Below are positions 19,648-27,842 of a stretch of DNA of 64,000 nucleotides, piece after piece. Below the pieces are notes generated by a model. It saw only the letters and a list, made by a program, of their open reading frames with translations. It made no database searches and had not been told where the DNA came from. The translations under genes and the position numbers were made by a program. Each line of letters starts with the position of its first letter. Positions within the stretch are counted from its first letter, which is position 1. Source of the stretch: Planctomycetota bacterium (GTDB lineage Bacteria; Planctomycetota; B15-G4); contig JAJDEP010000019.1 in NCBI GenBank assembly GCA_029259715.1, positions 310,001-374,000 on the forward strand, given 5' to 3'.

Positions 19648-21660
19648 ATGGCCGCCAACAGTCCCAACCGCACCCCGGTCCTGATCATCGCCGCCGTCGT
19701 CCTCTTCGGGGGGCTGGGCGGTGTCGCCTGGTTGCTGCTCGACGACGGGCGCGACCCGAACGACAGCGGCGGAGTCATCAGCCACGAGCCGGCCGACCTG
19801 GGCCCGCAGGGGGTCGAAGACCTCACCACCGACCTGTCGACGCGGACCCAGCCGGTGATCGACCTCGGCGGCGACACGCCGCTGGCCGAAGTCGAGTCCA
19901 TCGCCCGCACCACGTTCGGCGACACGGGCACCATCGACGGGCGCGTCATCGACGAGGAGCTGCCCGTCATCGGGGCCCAGATCAGCCTCTACAAGGGCAA
20001 CCCCCACGTCCACGCGGCCTGGACCTCGCTGCGCGAGAAGGTCGACGGCCACACCGCCGTGACCGACAGCAACGGCTCCTTCAGCCTCACCCACGTGCCC
20101 GTGGGCCACCCCTACGTCGTCGTCGCCGAGCACCCGGAATTCGCCCGCAGCGAAGCGAGCGGCATCCGCGTCACGAAGGGCCGCGCCACCACCGGCGTGC
20201 TGGTGCGCATGTCGACGGGCGCCATCATCGGCGGATCGGTGTACGACAAGGAGACCGATCGGCCCATCGCCGGCGCCCGGGCCGAGCTGTTCCACTCCAT
20301 CGAACTGGCGCTCAACCCCGAGACCCGCGACCGGCCCTGGCGCGTGGTGTTCACCGACGACGAAGGGCGCTACGTGTTCCCTTACGTGTCCGAGCCGTCG
20401 ATCCGCATCTCCGTCTCCGCCGACGGCTTCGAGACGCAAAGCCGGGGCGTGAACTTCTCCCTCGAAGGCCGGGCCCGCGACCGGCCCAACATCGACTACA
20501 AGCTCGGCCCCGGCATGGAACTGGGCGGCCGCGTGGTCAATGAGGAGGGCGAGGGCGTCGTCAACGTGGCGGTCACGGCCACCGCCCTCACGAAGGCCTT
20601 CCAGGGCGAGTCGGTCGCCTTCAGCGATTCCGGCGGCTACTTCCTGCTCGAGGGTCTCGGCGACCACTCCTACAATCTGCGCGCCGAGGCCGAGGGCTAT
20701 TCCACCCGCACGGTGCCCAAGGTGACTCCGCACCAGGAGGGCGTCGAGATCACCCTCCAACGCCAGGGCTACGTGGCCGGCAACGTCACCGACTACGACG
20801 GCAACCCGATCCCGTCCTTCTCGTTGCACCTGATGCGCTCGATGGCCGGACGCCAGCCGGGCTTCCTCAACGTGGTGAAGGACTTCCAGAGCGCCGACGG
20901 CAGCTACCTGTTCGACGGCCTCGACCCGGCCACCTACATCCTCGAGGCCCGGGCCAAGGGCTGGGCCAACGCCCGCTCGGAAGAGTTCATGGTGCAGCGC
21001 AGCGACGCCGACCCGGCAGAGGTCCCGATCCGCATGGGCCGCGGCGGCACCGTCCACGGCACCATCACCGACAGCGACGGCAAGGCCGTGGCGAACGCAG
21101 CCGTCACCGTGCGCGACAACAACTTCGTCGACAACGCCATCACCAAGATCTTCGGGCAGATCGCGCCCCGAGGCGCGTTCGAGCCGACGAGTCGCACCGA
21201 CGACGACGGACGCTTCAAGATCAAGAACGTGCCGGCCGGCACCTATCAGCTCTCCGTGAATCACGAACGCTGGGCGCCCCGCTCGGTCAACGACATCACC
21301 CTCGTCGACGACAGCCAGGGCTACAACGGGCCCGTGGACATCATGCTGCCCAAGGGCGCCGTCATCGGCGGCTATGCCCTCGACGACGCCAGCCAGCCGC
21401 TGACCTTCACCCGCGTGCAGATCTCCATGCCGGGCACCGGCTACATGGAGACCACCACCACCGACGGCACCGGCCTGTTCCGCTTCGAGAATCTCGGAGA
21501 GGGCACCTACAAGGTCGTGCTGAGCCCCGACAAGGACACGTCCGGGCGCCAGCTCAACCCGATCATGATGCTGGTCTACAGCCAGAAGTCGGCGCAGGAG
21601 GTGCACGTGCGGGCCGGGCAGGTGCTCGAGGACATGACCCTGTACCTGCGCCGGAGCTGA
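19648..21660 (+). CDS. Membrane-anchored carboxypeptidase-regulatory-like repeat protein
   Basis: 670 aa. One N-terminal helix (VLIIAAVVLFGGLGGVAWLLL) anchors a long envelope-facing chain of about six CarboxypepD_reg-like beta-sandwich modules. Each opens with a G-x-(V/I)-x-G-x-V-like strand, for example GTIDGRVIDEE, GAIIGGSVYDKE, GMELGGRVVNEE, GYVAGNVTDYDG, GTVHGTITDSDG and GAVIGGYALDD, and many close with GTY or HPY turns. No enzymatic motif is present, so a structural or adhesive surface role is inferred. The ATG at 19648 sits right before the anchor; the frame is open to 19480 without signal features. A related, larger protein is encoded at 57030-60227. Confidence 0.8.
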   Translation: MAANSPNRTPVLIIAAVVLFGGLGGVAWLLLDDGRDPNDSGGVISHEPADLGPQGVEDLTTDLSTRTQPVIDLGGDTPLAEVESIARTTFGDTGTIDGRVIDEELPVIGAQISLYKGNPHVHAAWTSLREKVDGHTAVTDSNGSFSLTHVPVGHPYVVVAEHPEFARSEASGIRVTKGRATTGVLVRMSTGAIIGGSVYDKETDRPIAGARAELFHSIELALNPETRDRPWRVVFTDDEGRYVFPYVSEPSIRISVSADGFETQSRGVNFSLEGRARDRPNIDYKLGPGMELGGRVVNEEGEGVVNVAVTATALTKAFQGESVAFSDSGGYFLLEGLGDHSYNLRAEAEGYSTRTVPKVTPHQEGVEITLQRQGYVAGNVTDYDGNPIPSFSLHLMRSMAGRQPGFLNVVKDFQSADGSYLFDGLDPATYILEARAKGWANARSEEFMVQRSDADPAEVPIRMGRGGTVHGTITDSDGKAVANAAVTVRDNNFVDNAITKIFGQIAPRGAFEPTSRTDDDGRFKIKNVPAGTYQLSVNHERWAPRSVNDITLVDDSQGYNGPVDIMLPKGAVIGGYALDDASQPLTFTRVQISMPGTGYMETTTTDGTGLFRFENLGEGTYKVVLSPDKDTSGRQLNPIMMLVYSQKSAQEVHVRAGQVLEDMTLYLRRS

Positions 21661-21683
21661 GTCCGGCCGGCGACCCTGCGGGG

Positions 21684-22226
21684 TCAGCCCCCCAGCCGGG
21701 CGATGAGCAGGGTCAGCAGACGCGCGTTGGCCGGCAGGAAGCGCAGGTTCGCGAGGTCGTCGACGTCGGCCCAGCGCAGCGCCTGCCCCTCCACCGCCCG
21801 CGGCGCGTCCGCGCCCGGCTCCCCGAGCCGGCACAGCACGAAGGTGACGTGCACCTCATGGCCGGGATAGGACCACTCCTCCGCCAGCAGGTGCTCGACC
21901 GGTTCGACGGCGAGGTCGAGCTCCTCGTGGCACTCGCGCACCACGCAGGCGTCGATGTCCTCACCGCTCTCGAGTTTGCCGCCCGGGAATTCCCACCAGC
22001 CGGCGTAACGCCGGCCCTCCGGCCGCGTCTGCACCAGCACACGGTCGTCGGCGACGACCACGGCGGCGGCCACCTGCGTCCGCCCCTCGGCCGGGTGCGC
22101 GCCCTCCTCTGGGCCCTCGGCTTCTGGGCCCTCGGCTTCTGGGCCCTCGGCTTCTGGGCCCTCGGCTTCTGGGCCCTCAGCTTCTGGGCCCTCGGCTTCT
22201 GGGCCCTCAGCCCCCCGCGGGATCAT
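21684..22226 (-). CDS. Nudix hydrolase (MutT-like) with Pro-Glu-Ala-Glu-Gly repeat N-terminus
   Basis: Predicted nucleotide or dinucleotide pyrophosphohydrolase, possibly MutT-like 8-oxo-dGTP cleansing. The fold follows VAAAVVVADDRVLV, with QTRPEGRRYAGWWEFPGGKLE leading into the Nudix box GGKLESGEDIDACVVRECHEEL (Gx5Ex7REx2EE kept). The domain occupies the last ~130 residues. Before it is a 15-bp tandem repeat giving EGPEA six times, an unusual acidic extension. I use ATG 22226, 11 bp after the SpoU-methyltransferase stop. ATG 22259, overlapping that gene, is also possible. It is the last gene of a seven-gene operon. WWEFPGGK resembles MutT itself. Confidence 0.85.
   Translation of the reverse strand: MIPRGAEGPEAEGPEAEGPEAEGPEAEGPEAEGPEAEGPEEGAHPAEGRTQVAAAVVVADDRVLVQTRPEGRRYAGWWEFPGGKLESGEDIDACVVRECHEELDLAVEPVEHLLAEEWSYPGHEVHVTFVLCRLGEPGADAPRAVEGQALRWADVDDLANLRFLPANARLLTLLIARLGG
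22111..22210 (-). repeat. 15-bp tandem repeat encoding EGPEA units
   Basis: Six full copies of GGGCCCTCGGCTTCT as read on the plus strand (one with a G-to-A change), plus a partial copy, lie inside the Nudix gene. Near identity at the DNA level suggests recent expansion. Because the unit is 15 bp, copy changes keep the frame. Confidence 0.95.
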
Positions 22227-22236
22227 GGTGCCGCAC

Positions 22237-23100
22237 TCAAGGTGAGAGCCGCTCACCATGGCGCCGGTACCAGTCGGCCATGAGCACCGACCCGGCCATG
22301 GAGACGTTGAGACTCTCGGTGTCCGGAGCCTGATCGACGGACACGCCGAGCACCGTCCGCCCGGGTGCCGCCGCGAGGACCGCTTCGACGCCCCGCGTCT
22401 CGTGTCCGAGCAGCAGCAGGCAACGGGCGGGCAACCCAGCGTTCGCTGCCCGCTCTCCCGGCGTCGCCGGTCCGCCGGGCGCCCATGCCGCGACGACCTC
22501 GAGGTCCTGGGCGTCGGCCCAGTCGAACAGGACTCCGGGCTCGACGCCGGCATGGGGCAGGTGCAGCGCCGCCCCCGCCGAGGCGCGCAGCGCCTTGGGA
22601 CCCAGGGGATCGGCGGTCCCGGACACCGACAGGAGCCCGGTCGCTCCGAAGGCCCGGGCCGACCGCACCAGCGTGCCCACGTTGCCCGGGTCCTGCACGC
22701 CGCAGAGCAGCACCACCAGACACGCCTGTGCGGGCGCGGCGACAGTCCCCGAAAGAGCGAACGGCGGCGGCACCGGGACGGACGCCAGCAGGCCGGCCGC
22801 GTGCTCACGGTCCGACGCCTGCGCGATGCGTCGGGCCTCCGCCGTGACGACCCGCGCCCCGGCCTCGGCCGCAGCCGCGACCACGTCCCGCGAGGCACCC
22901 CCGGGGACGGCGCCGCTCCGGGCGGCCTCCGGCAGCCCCGCCTCCACGATCACGAGCTCCGGCACGCACCCGGCCGCGAGGGCCTCCGCCAGCAGGCGCG
23001 CCCCCTCCACCAGGCACTGACCCCGCTCCCGTCGCGCGCGCCCCTGCCGCAGCTCGGCCAACGAGGCCAGCTCGGCCTTGGTCGCCGGGACGTCGTTCAT
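22237..23100 (-). CDS. SpoU/TrmH-family RNA 2'-O-methyltransferase
   Basis: SPOUT-class methyltransferase that 2'-O-methylates a ribose in rRNA or tRNA. 287 aa. An N-terminal substrate-binding part (LVEGARLLAEALAAG) is followed by the three SpoU motifs: LCGVQDPGNVGTLVRSARAFG, LLLLGHETRGVE, and VDQAPDTESLNVSMAGSVLM, which form the trefoil-knot SAM site. It most resembles 23S rRNA methyltransferases of the RlmB/TsnR type; the site cannot be read from sequence. The ATG at 23100 lies 16 bp after the isoaspartyl peptidase stop, in the same operon. Confidence 0.92.
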   Translation of the reverse strand: MNDVPATKAELASLAELRQGRARRERGQCLVEGARLLAEALAAGCVPELVIVEAGLPEAARSGAVPGGASRDVVAAAAEAGARVVTAEARRIAQASDREHAAGLLASVPVPPPFALSGTVAAPAQACLVVLLCGVQDPGNVGTLVRSARAFGATGLLSVSGTADPLGPKALRASAGAALHLPHAGVEPGVLFDWADAQDLEVVAAWAPGGPATPGERAANAGLPARCLLLLGHETRGVEAVLAAAPGRTVLGVSVDQAPDTESLNVSMAGSVLMADWYRRHGERLSP

Positions 23101-23116
23101 CGGTGCGCCCGCCGAT

Positions 23117-24034
23117 TCATCGGCCGCGCCACAGGTGGTGCACCTCGCGCTGGCCGTCGGGCCGGGCCCAACCGCCGGACATCTCGTCGCTGTTGTGGTC
23201 GAGGGCCACCTCGCCGTCGCGGGTCACCAGCACCAGTCCCGAGGGCCCGCGACGATCGTCGGGGTAATCGACGATCTCCGCCAGGGCCGCTTCGGCCGCG
23301 CCCGCCGCCGACTGTCCGGCGCCCACCAGCTGCACGCAACGGCGAGCCACGCCCTGCCGCAGGAGCACCTCGCCCACGCCGGTGGTGACGCAGGCGCCCA
23401 TGCGGTCGTCGGCCCAGAATCCCGCGCCGACGATGGGCGAGTCGCCGATGCGGCCCGGCCGCTTGAGGCTCATGCCGCCGGTGGAGACCGCCGCGGCGAC
23501 ATGGCCTTCGGCGTCGAGGGCCACGGCGCCGACGGTGTCGAGCCACGCCGTGCTGCCCGCCGCCGGGTCCTGCTCTCGGCGCTGCTCGAACAATCGCCGC
23601 GTCCGGTCGGTGACGAGCGACTCGGGATCGTCCAACGCCAAGCCCATGGACGCGGCCAGGGCATCGACGTCGGGCGGACCCAGCAGGCGGCCGTAGGGGC
23701 CGTCGTGCATGAGGCGCTCGGCCAGCCGCACCGGATGGATGCAAGCGCGCACGCCGGTGACGCCGCCGTAGCGGCGCGTCGCGCCCTCCATGAAGCCGGC
23801 ATCGAGGCGCACACTGCCGTCGGCGGCCAGCGCCGCCCCCTGGCCGGCATTCGTGATCGTGTGCGCCTCGAGCCAGGCCACGGCCTCGCGCACAGCCGTC
23901 GCGGCGCCGTCCGACAAGGCGGCCAGCCCGGCGTCGAGGGCTTCGTTCACGCCGCGCAGGTACTCGCGGCGATCCGCCTCGCTGGGCAGCGAGCCGGCGC
24001 CACCGTGCACGACGATCACGGGCTGGTGCTTCAA
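23117..24034 (-). CDS. iaaA: Isoaspartyl peptidase / L-asparaginase (Ntn hydrolase)
   Basis: Plant-type asparaginase family enzyme that removes isoaspartyl residues from damaged peptides and hydrolyses asparagine. It is made as a precursor that self-cleaves before the catalytic Thr. 305 aa. It starts PVIVVHGGAGS, has NAGQGAALAADG and DAGFMEG, then LDTVGAVALDAEGHVAA, where Thr167 is the expected nucleophile. STGGMSLKRPGRIGDSPIVGAG follows, the usual substrate-binding loop, then CVTTGVGE. The start is a TTG at 24034 immediately before KHQPVIVVHGG. It lies in a tight operon between two RNA methyltransferases and fits a protein-repair role. Confidence 0.93.
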   Translation of the reverse strand: MKHQPVIVVHGGAGSLPSEADRREYLRGVNEALDAGLAALSDGAATAVREAVAWLEAHTITNAGQGAALAADGSVRLDAGFMEGATRRYGGVTGVRACIHPVRLAERLMHDGPYGRLLGPPDVDALAASMGLALDDPESLVTDRTRRLFEQRREQDPAAGSTAWLDTVGAVALDAEGHVAAAVSTGGMSLKRPGRIGDSPIVGAGFWADDRMGACVTTGVGEVLLRQGVARRCVQLVGAGQSAAGAAEAALAEIVDYPDDRRGPSGLVLVTRDGEVALDHNSDEMSGGWARPDGQREVHHLWRGR

Positions 24035-24062
24035 AGGAAGGGCTCGCTCGGGGGTGGCGACC

Positions 24063-25280
24063 TCATTCCACGGCCAACCAGAGCGCCTTGAGATACTCCG
24101 TTTCCGGGCATTCGAGAAGCACCGGGTGATCGGGAGCCGCGCCGGTCACCGCCAGGATGCGCACCGAGCGCCCCGACTTGCGCGCCGCCGTCCGCACCAA
24201 TTCCACCAGCTTCTCCCGGGACATGAGGCCCGAGCATGAGCAGGTCAGCAGGCGGCCGCCGGGCGCCACCAGCTTCAGGGCGAGGCGATTCAGGTCGTGG
24301 TACTTGCCCTCGGCCTTGTCGAGATCGCGACGGGTGGGCGCGAACTTGGGCGGATCGACGACCACGGTGTCGAAGCTGCGACCCGCGCCGCCCACCTGCC
24401 GCATCCAGTCGAAGGCATCCGCGTGGACCTGATGCACCCGACGCTGGTTCAGGTTGGCGTTCTCCCGGGCCCGCTCCAGGGCCTTCTCGTCGAGGTCGAC
24501 CGCTGTCAGCGAGTCCGTCTGCCCGTTCTCCGCGGCACACAACGAGAAGCCGCCCGCATGGCAACACACGTCGAGGACGTCGCCCCGGGCCCAGCGCGCG
24601 AAGCGCAGGCGGTTGTCCCGCTGGTCGCAGAAGAAGCCCGTCTTGTGGGCCAGCTCGAGATCGACGCGGTAGCGCACCCCGTGCTCGCGCACCACCACCG
24701 AACGCGGGCAGCCTTCCGAGTACCGCCGCACCTTGGTGACCCGCTCCAGGTTGGAGATGCGCTCGTCCAGGGTCACCTGGTGATGCACGGTCCCGAGACG
24801 CTCGTGCAGCACCGCGACGAGGTCGTCGATGAGCGGGACCCAGCCCGCGCTGTGCAGCTCGATCACGACCACGTCGCCATAGCGGTCCACGATGAGCCCC
24901 GACAGGCTGTCACCCTCGGCGTGGATCACGCGCCAGCACTCGGCGGCCTCGACCACGTCGGGCAGGCTCTCGCGCAGCGAAACCGCCCGGTCGACGGCCC
25001 CCGCGAGGGCGGCGCGGTCGAAGCGCACGTCGCCCGTCGTGAGGCGCCGCACGATCAGCTCCGAATGGTCGTTGTAGAAGCCGTCCCCCAGCACGCCGCC
25101 GTCGGGCGTCTTCAGCGTGACCAGGGTGCCGGGGCCCAGGCCCCGTGGCACATGACCCAACATGTGCTTGCGCAGCAGCGGGTGCGGGCTCGGGTGGCTC
25201 GACAGTTGCACCACCGGCCTCTGCGTCGGATCCCCGAACGCGTCCGCCCCCGGCGCCTCCCGGCCCGCCGCCCGGGTCAT
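24063..25280 (-). CDS. Class I rRNA (cytosine-C5) methyltransferase, RlmI-like
   Basis: SAM-dependent methyltransferase with a PUA-like N-terminal part (LVTLKTPDGGVLGDGFYN), an EEHD-type middle region (DSLSGLIVDRYGDVVV), and a Rossmann methyltransferase domain: TGFFCDQRDNR, VLDVCCHAGGFSLCAA (SAM motif I), TAVDLDEKALERARENANLN, FDTVVVDPPKFAP, and LLTCSCSG, with the late cysteine. This order matches RlmI, which makes m5C1962 in 23S rRNA. 405 aa. Its ATG overlaps the TGA of the heptosyltransferase-like gene (ATGA), so the two are translationally coupled. RlmK-like or other members of the same fold are possible. Confidence 0.88.
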   Translation of the reverse strand: MTRAAGREAPGADAFGDPTQRPVVQLSSHPSPHPLLRKHMLGHVPRGLGPGTLVTLKTPDGGVLGDGFYNDHSELIVRRLTTGDVRFDRAALAGAVDRAVSLRESLPDVVEAAECWRVIHAEGDSLSGLIVDRYGDVVVIELHSAGWVPLIDDLVAVLHERLGTVHHQVTLDERISNLERVTKVRRYSEGCPRSVVVREHGVRYRVDLELAHKTGFFCDQRDNRLRFARWARGDVLDVCCHAGGFSLCAAENGQTDSLTAVDLDEKALERARENANLNQRRVHQVHADAFDWMRQVGGAGRSFDTVVVDPPKFAPTRRDLDKAEGKYHDLNRLALKLVAPGGRLLTCSCSGLMSREKLVELVRTAARKSGRSVRILAVTGAAPDHPVLLECPETEYLKALWLAVE

Positions 25281-26374
25281 GACGCCCCCCGTCGGCCCAG
25301 GCGCTCGGCGGCGGCCAGCACCATGGCCGGAGTGATCTCCCGCATGCAGCGATCGACGGCGTCGCCCTCCAGCGGGCAGACCTTGCGCTGGCACGGACTG
25401 CAGGACACCTCCGAACGCACGATCACCGACGTCTCCAGGTTGGTGTTGGTGAGCCGCGGGTCGGTGGAGCCCATCAGCACCACCGTGGGCACGCCGAAGG
25501 CCGCCCCCAGGTGTCGCGGCCCCGAGTCGATGGAGATCAGCAACGACAGCCGTCGCACGACCGCCTTCAGGGCACCGAGGTCGAGCGGTTCGTCCGCGGC
25601 GGAGAGCGCCGCCGGTCCGGCCGCCGCGACGATCTGCCGCGAGAGCTCCTGCTCCTCGGCGCGCGGCCCGCAGAAGACGACGACCCGCGCGCCGCGCCGC
25701 TCCGCCAGGGTCGCGGCCACCGCCGCGAAGCCCTCCACCGACCAGAGCTTGCTGGGGCCGAAGGATCCGCCGGGATGGATGCCGATGAGCGGAGCCTCCG
25801 ACGCGCCCATGTGGCGCGCGAGCCACGCCGTCGCCGCGGCCTCCTCGTCGTCGGTGGTGGCCAGCACCATGCGCGGACCGACCCGGTCGACGCCCATGAA
25901 GTCGAGCAGGCGGGCGTAACGCTCGGGGGTCGGCAGTCGCAACGCCGACTCGGAACGCACCGCGTCGCCGTCGGCGGCGTGGGTCAGCGACCAGCTGCGC
26001 CCCACCACCCGATGCCCGACCCGCACGGGGATGCGGGCCCACCAGGTCGAGAGCGCCGAGGACACCGAGTTGGTCAGCAACACGGCCAGGTCGAAGCCCT
26101 CAGCGGCGAGGAGCCCGGCGGTCTCGCGCAGGGCGCCCAGGCCGCCACTGCGCCGGCTCGGCAACGGCAGCACCGCGTCGACGAGCCCCGAGCCCGCCAG
26201 CAGCGGCGCGAGGTGCGCGGGCCCCGCGGCCACGAGGCGCGCGCCGGGCCAGGCCGCCCTCAACGCCGCGAGGGCCGGTGTGGCCATGACGATGTCCCCG
26301 ATCCAGTTGGGCATGCGCACGAGCACGCGCTCGGGATCGCTTGCACCTCTCCCGGTGAACGGAAAGGACGGCAC
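25277..26374 (-). CDS. waaF: Glycosyltransferase family 9, ADP-heptose:LPS heptosyltransferase II-like
   Basis: Cytoplasmic, membrane-associated transferase expected to add heptose to a lipid A or core acceptor. 365 aa. GT-B fold: N-terminal RMPNWIGDIVMATPALAALR, central GIHPGGSFGPSKLWSVEGFAAVA (the nucleotide-heptose loop), DSGPRHLGAAFGVPTVVLMGSTDPRLT, and a C-terminal Cys cluster CSPCQRKVCPL seen in WaaF-type proteins. Start GTG at 26374; GTG at 26326 right before LVRMPNW is a plausible alternative. It follows hldE by 4 bp, so donor synthesis and transfer are coupled in one operon. Confidence 0.88.
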   Translation of the reverse strand: MPSFPFTGRGASDPERVLVRMPNWIGDIVMATPALAALRAAWPGARLVAAGPAHLAPLLAGSGLVDAVLPLPSRRSGGLGALRETAGLLAAEGFDLAVLLTNSVSSALSTWWARIPVRVGHRVVGRSWSLTHAADGDAVRSESALRLPTPERYARLLDFMGVDRVGPRMVLATTDDEEAAATAWLARHMGASEAPLIGIHPGGSFGPSKLWSVEGFAAVAATLAERRGARVVVFCGPRAEEQELSRQIVAAAGPAALSAADEPLDLGALKAVVRRLSLLISIDSGPRHLGAAFGVPTVVLMGSTDPRLTNTNLETSVIVRSEVSCSPCQRKVCPLEGDAVDRCMREITPAMVLAAAERLGRRGAS

Positions 26375-26378
26375 CTCG

Positions 26379-27842
26379 TCAGCTCGGATTCATCCGCTGC
26401 AATGTCGCCGTGGTCGAGTGGCCCTCGCGCAGCGGAACGAGCACCACCTTCCCGCCGTGCTGTTCGACCCACTCGCGCCCGACCACGCCCTTCTCGGCCC
26501 AGTCGGCGCCCTTGAGCAGCACGTCGGGCGTCACCGCCTCGATCAGGTCCAGCGGCGTGTCCTCGGTGAAGCTGGCCACGTAGTCGACGCACGCGAAGCC
26601 GGCCAGCAGCGCGGCGCGATCGGCCACGGTGTTCACCGGGCGCGTCTCGCCCTTCAGGCGGCGCACGCTCGCGTCGTCGTTGATGCCCACGACGAGCACG
26701 TCGCCCTCGCCCGCCGCGGCTTGCAGGAAGTCGAGGTGCCCCACGTGCAGCACGTCGAAGCAGCCGTTGGTGAAGACGATGCGGCGTCCCTCGGCCCGCT
26801 CGGCCGCCAGACGCACGAGCAGCTCATCGCGCCCGACCACCTTGCGACCGGTGGCCCCGCGCCGCTGGAAGGTCGCCTCGACGTCCGCGGGGGTGACGGC
26901 GGCCACGCCGAAGCGCTGCACGGTGATGCCCGCCGCCACGTTGGCGAGCTCCATGGCGGTCTCCAGCTCGGCGCCCTGGCCGAGGGCGAAGGCGAGCGAC
27001 GAGATGACCGTGTCGCCGGCCCCCGTCACGTCGTAGACGGCGTGGGCCCGGGCGGGCATCGACCATTCCCGGCTGCCGTCCGCGAGCCGGCAGTACATGC
27101 CCCGGGCGCCTAGCGTGATGATGGCCGCCTCCAGGTCGGCGGTCTCGCACAGGATCTGCGCGGCGCGGCGCACGCCGTCGTCGGTGTTGAGCTCGACGCC
27201 GGTGGCCGTCTCGGCCTCCAAACGGTTGGGGGTCAGCAGCGAGGCGCCGCGGTAGCGGGCGTAGTCGCGGCCCTTGGGATCGACGAGCACCCGCGGCGCG
27301 TCCGCAGCCCGCGCCTCTCCCGGGCGGCACAGTCGCGACAGCACGGCCGACGTGAGCACGCCCTTGCCGTAGTCGGACACGACCACGATGTCGACGTCGC
27401 CGGCCGCCGCCACCTGCGCCAGCACCGCCTGCTCCACCGTCTCCGAGAGGGCGTCGGTGCGCTCCTCGTCGATGCGCAGCAACTGCTGGTTCTGGGAGAC
27501 CACCCGGGTCTTGCGGATGGTAGGCCGGGTCGCGTCGACCACCAGCCCGTCCGACCCGATGCCCGCAGCGCGCATGAGCGTGCGCACGGACAGCGCCGCC
27601 TCGTCGTCGCCGACCACGGCCACGCAGGTCACCTGGGCGCCGAGTGCGGCGAGGTTGGCGGCCACGTTGCCGCAGCCGCCGAGGCGCAGCTCGTCGCGGT
27701 CGGCGCGCAGCACGAGGATCGGTCCCTCGGGCGACACCCGGTCCGCCGCGCCGTACTGGTAGCGGTCGAGGATCATGTCCCCCACCAGCAGCACCCGTGG
27801 CACCCGCTTCCCGGACAGCAGGGCGGTGAGCGCCGCACTCAT
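26379..27842 (-). CDS. hldE: Bifunctional HldE: heptose-7-phosphate kinase / heptose-1-phosphate adenylyltransferase
   Basis: Makes ADP-heptose for the lipopolysaccharide core. 487 aa, near the 477 of the E. coli enzyme. The N-terminal ribokinase-fold half (VLLVGDMILDRYQYG, GGCGNVAANLAALGA, TGAGDTVISSLAFALG with the catalytic Asp) phosphorylates D-beta-heptose 7-phosphate at C1. The C-terminal nucleotidyltransferase half (FTNGCFDVLHVGHLDFLQ with HxGH, GINDDASVRRLKG) adds AMP. Its ATG overlaps the stop of the upstream unassigned gene (ATGA). gmhA, gmhB and hldD are not in the window. Confidence 0.95.
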   Translation of the reverse strand: MSAALTALLSGKRVPRVLLVGDMILDRYQYGAADRVSPEGPILVLRADRDELRLGGCGNVAANLAALGAQVTCVAVVGDDEAALSVRTLMRAAGIGSDGLVVDATRPTIRKTRVVSQNQQLLRIDEERTDALSETVEQAVLAQVAAAGDVDIVVVSDYGKGVLTSAVLSRLCRPGEARAADAPRVLVDPKGRDYARYRGASLLTPNRLEAETATGVELNTDDGVRRAAQILCETADLEAAIITLGARGMYCRLADGSREWSMPARAHAVYDVTGAGDTVISSLAFALGQGAELETAMELANVAAGITVQRFGVAAVTPADVEATFQRRGATGRKVVGRDELLVRLAAERAEGRRIVFTNGCFDVLHVGHLDFLQAAAGEGDVLVVGINDDASVRRLKGETRPVNTVADRAALLAGFACVDYVASFTEDTPLDLIEAVTPDVLLKGADWAEKGVVGREWVEQHGGKVVLVPLREGHSTTATLQRMNPS

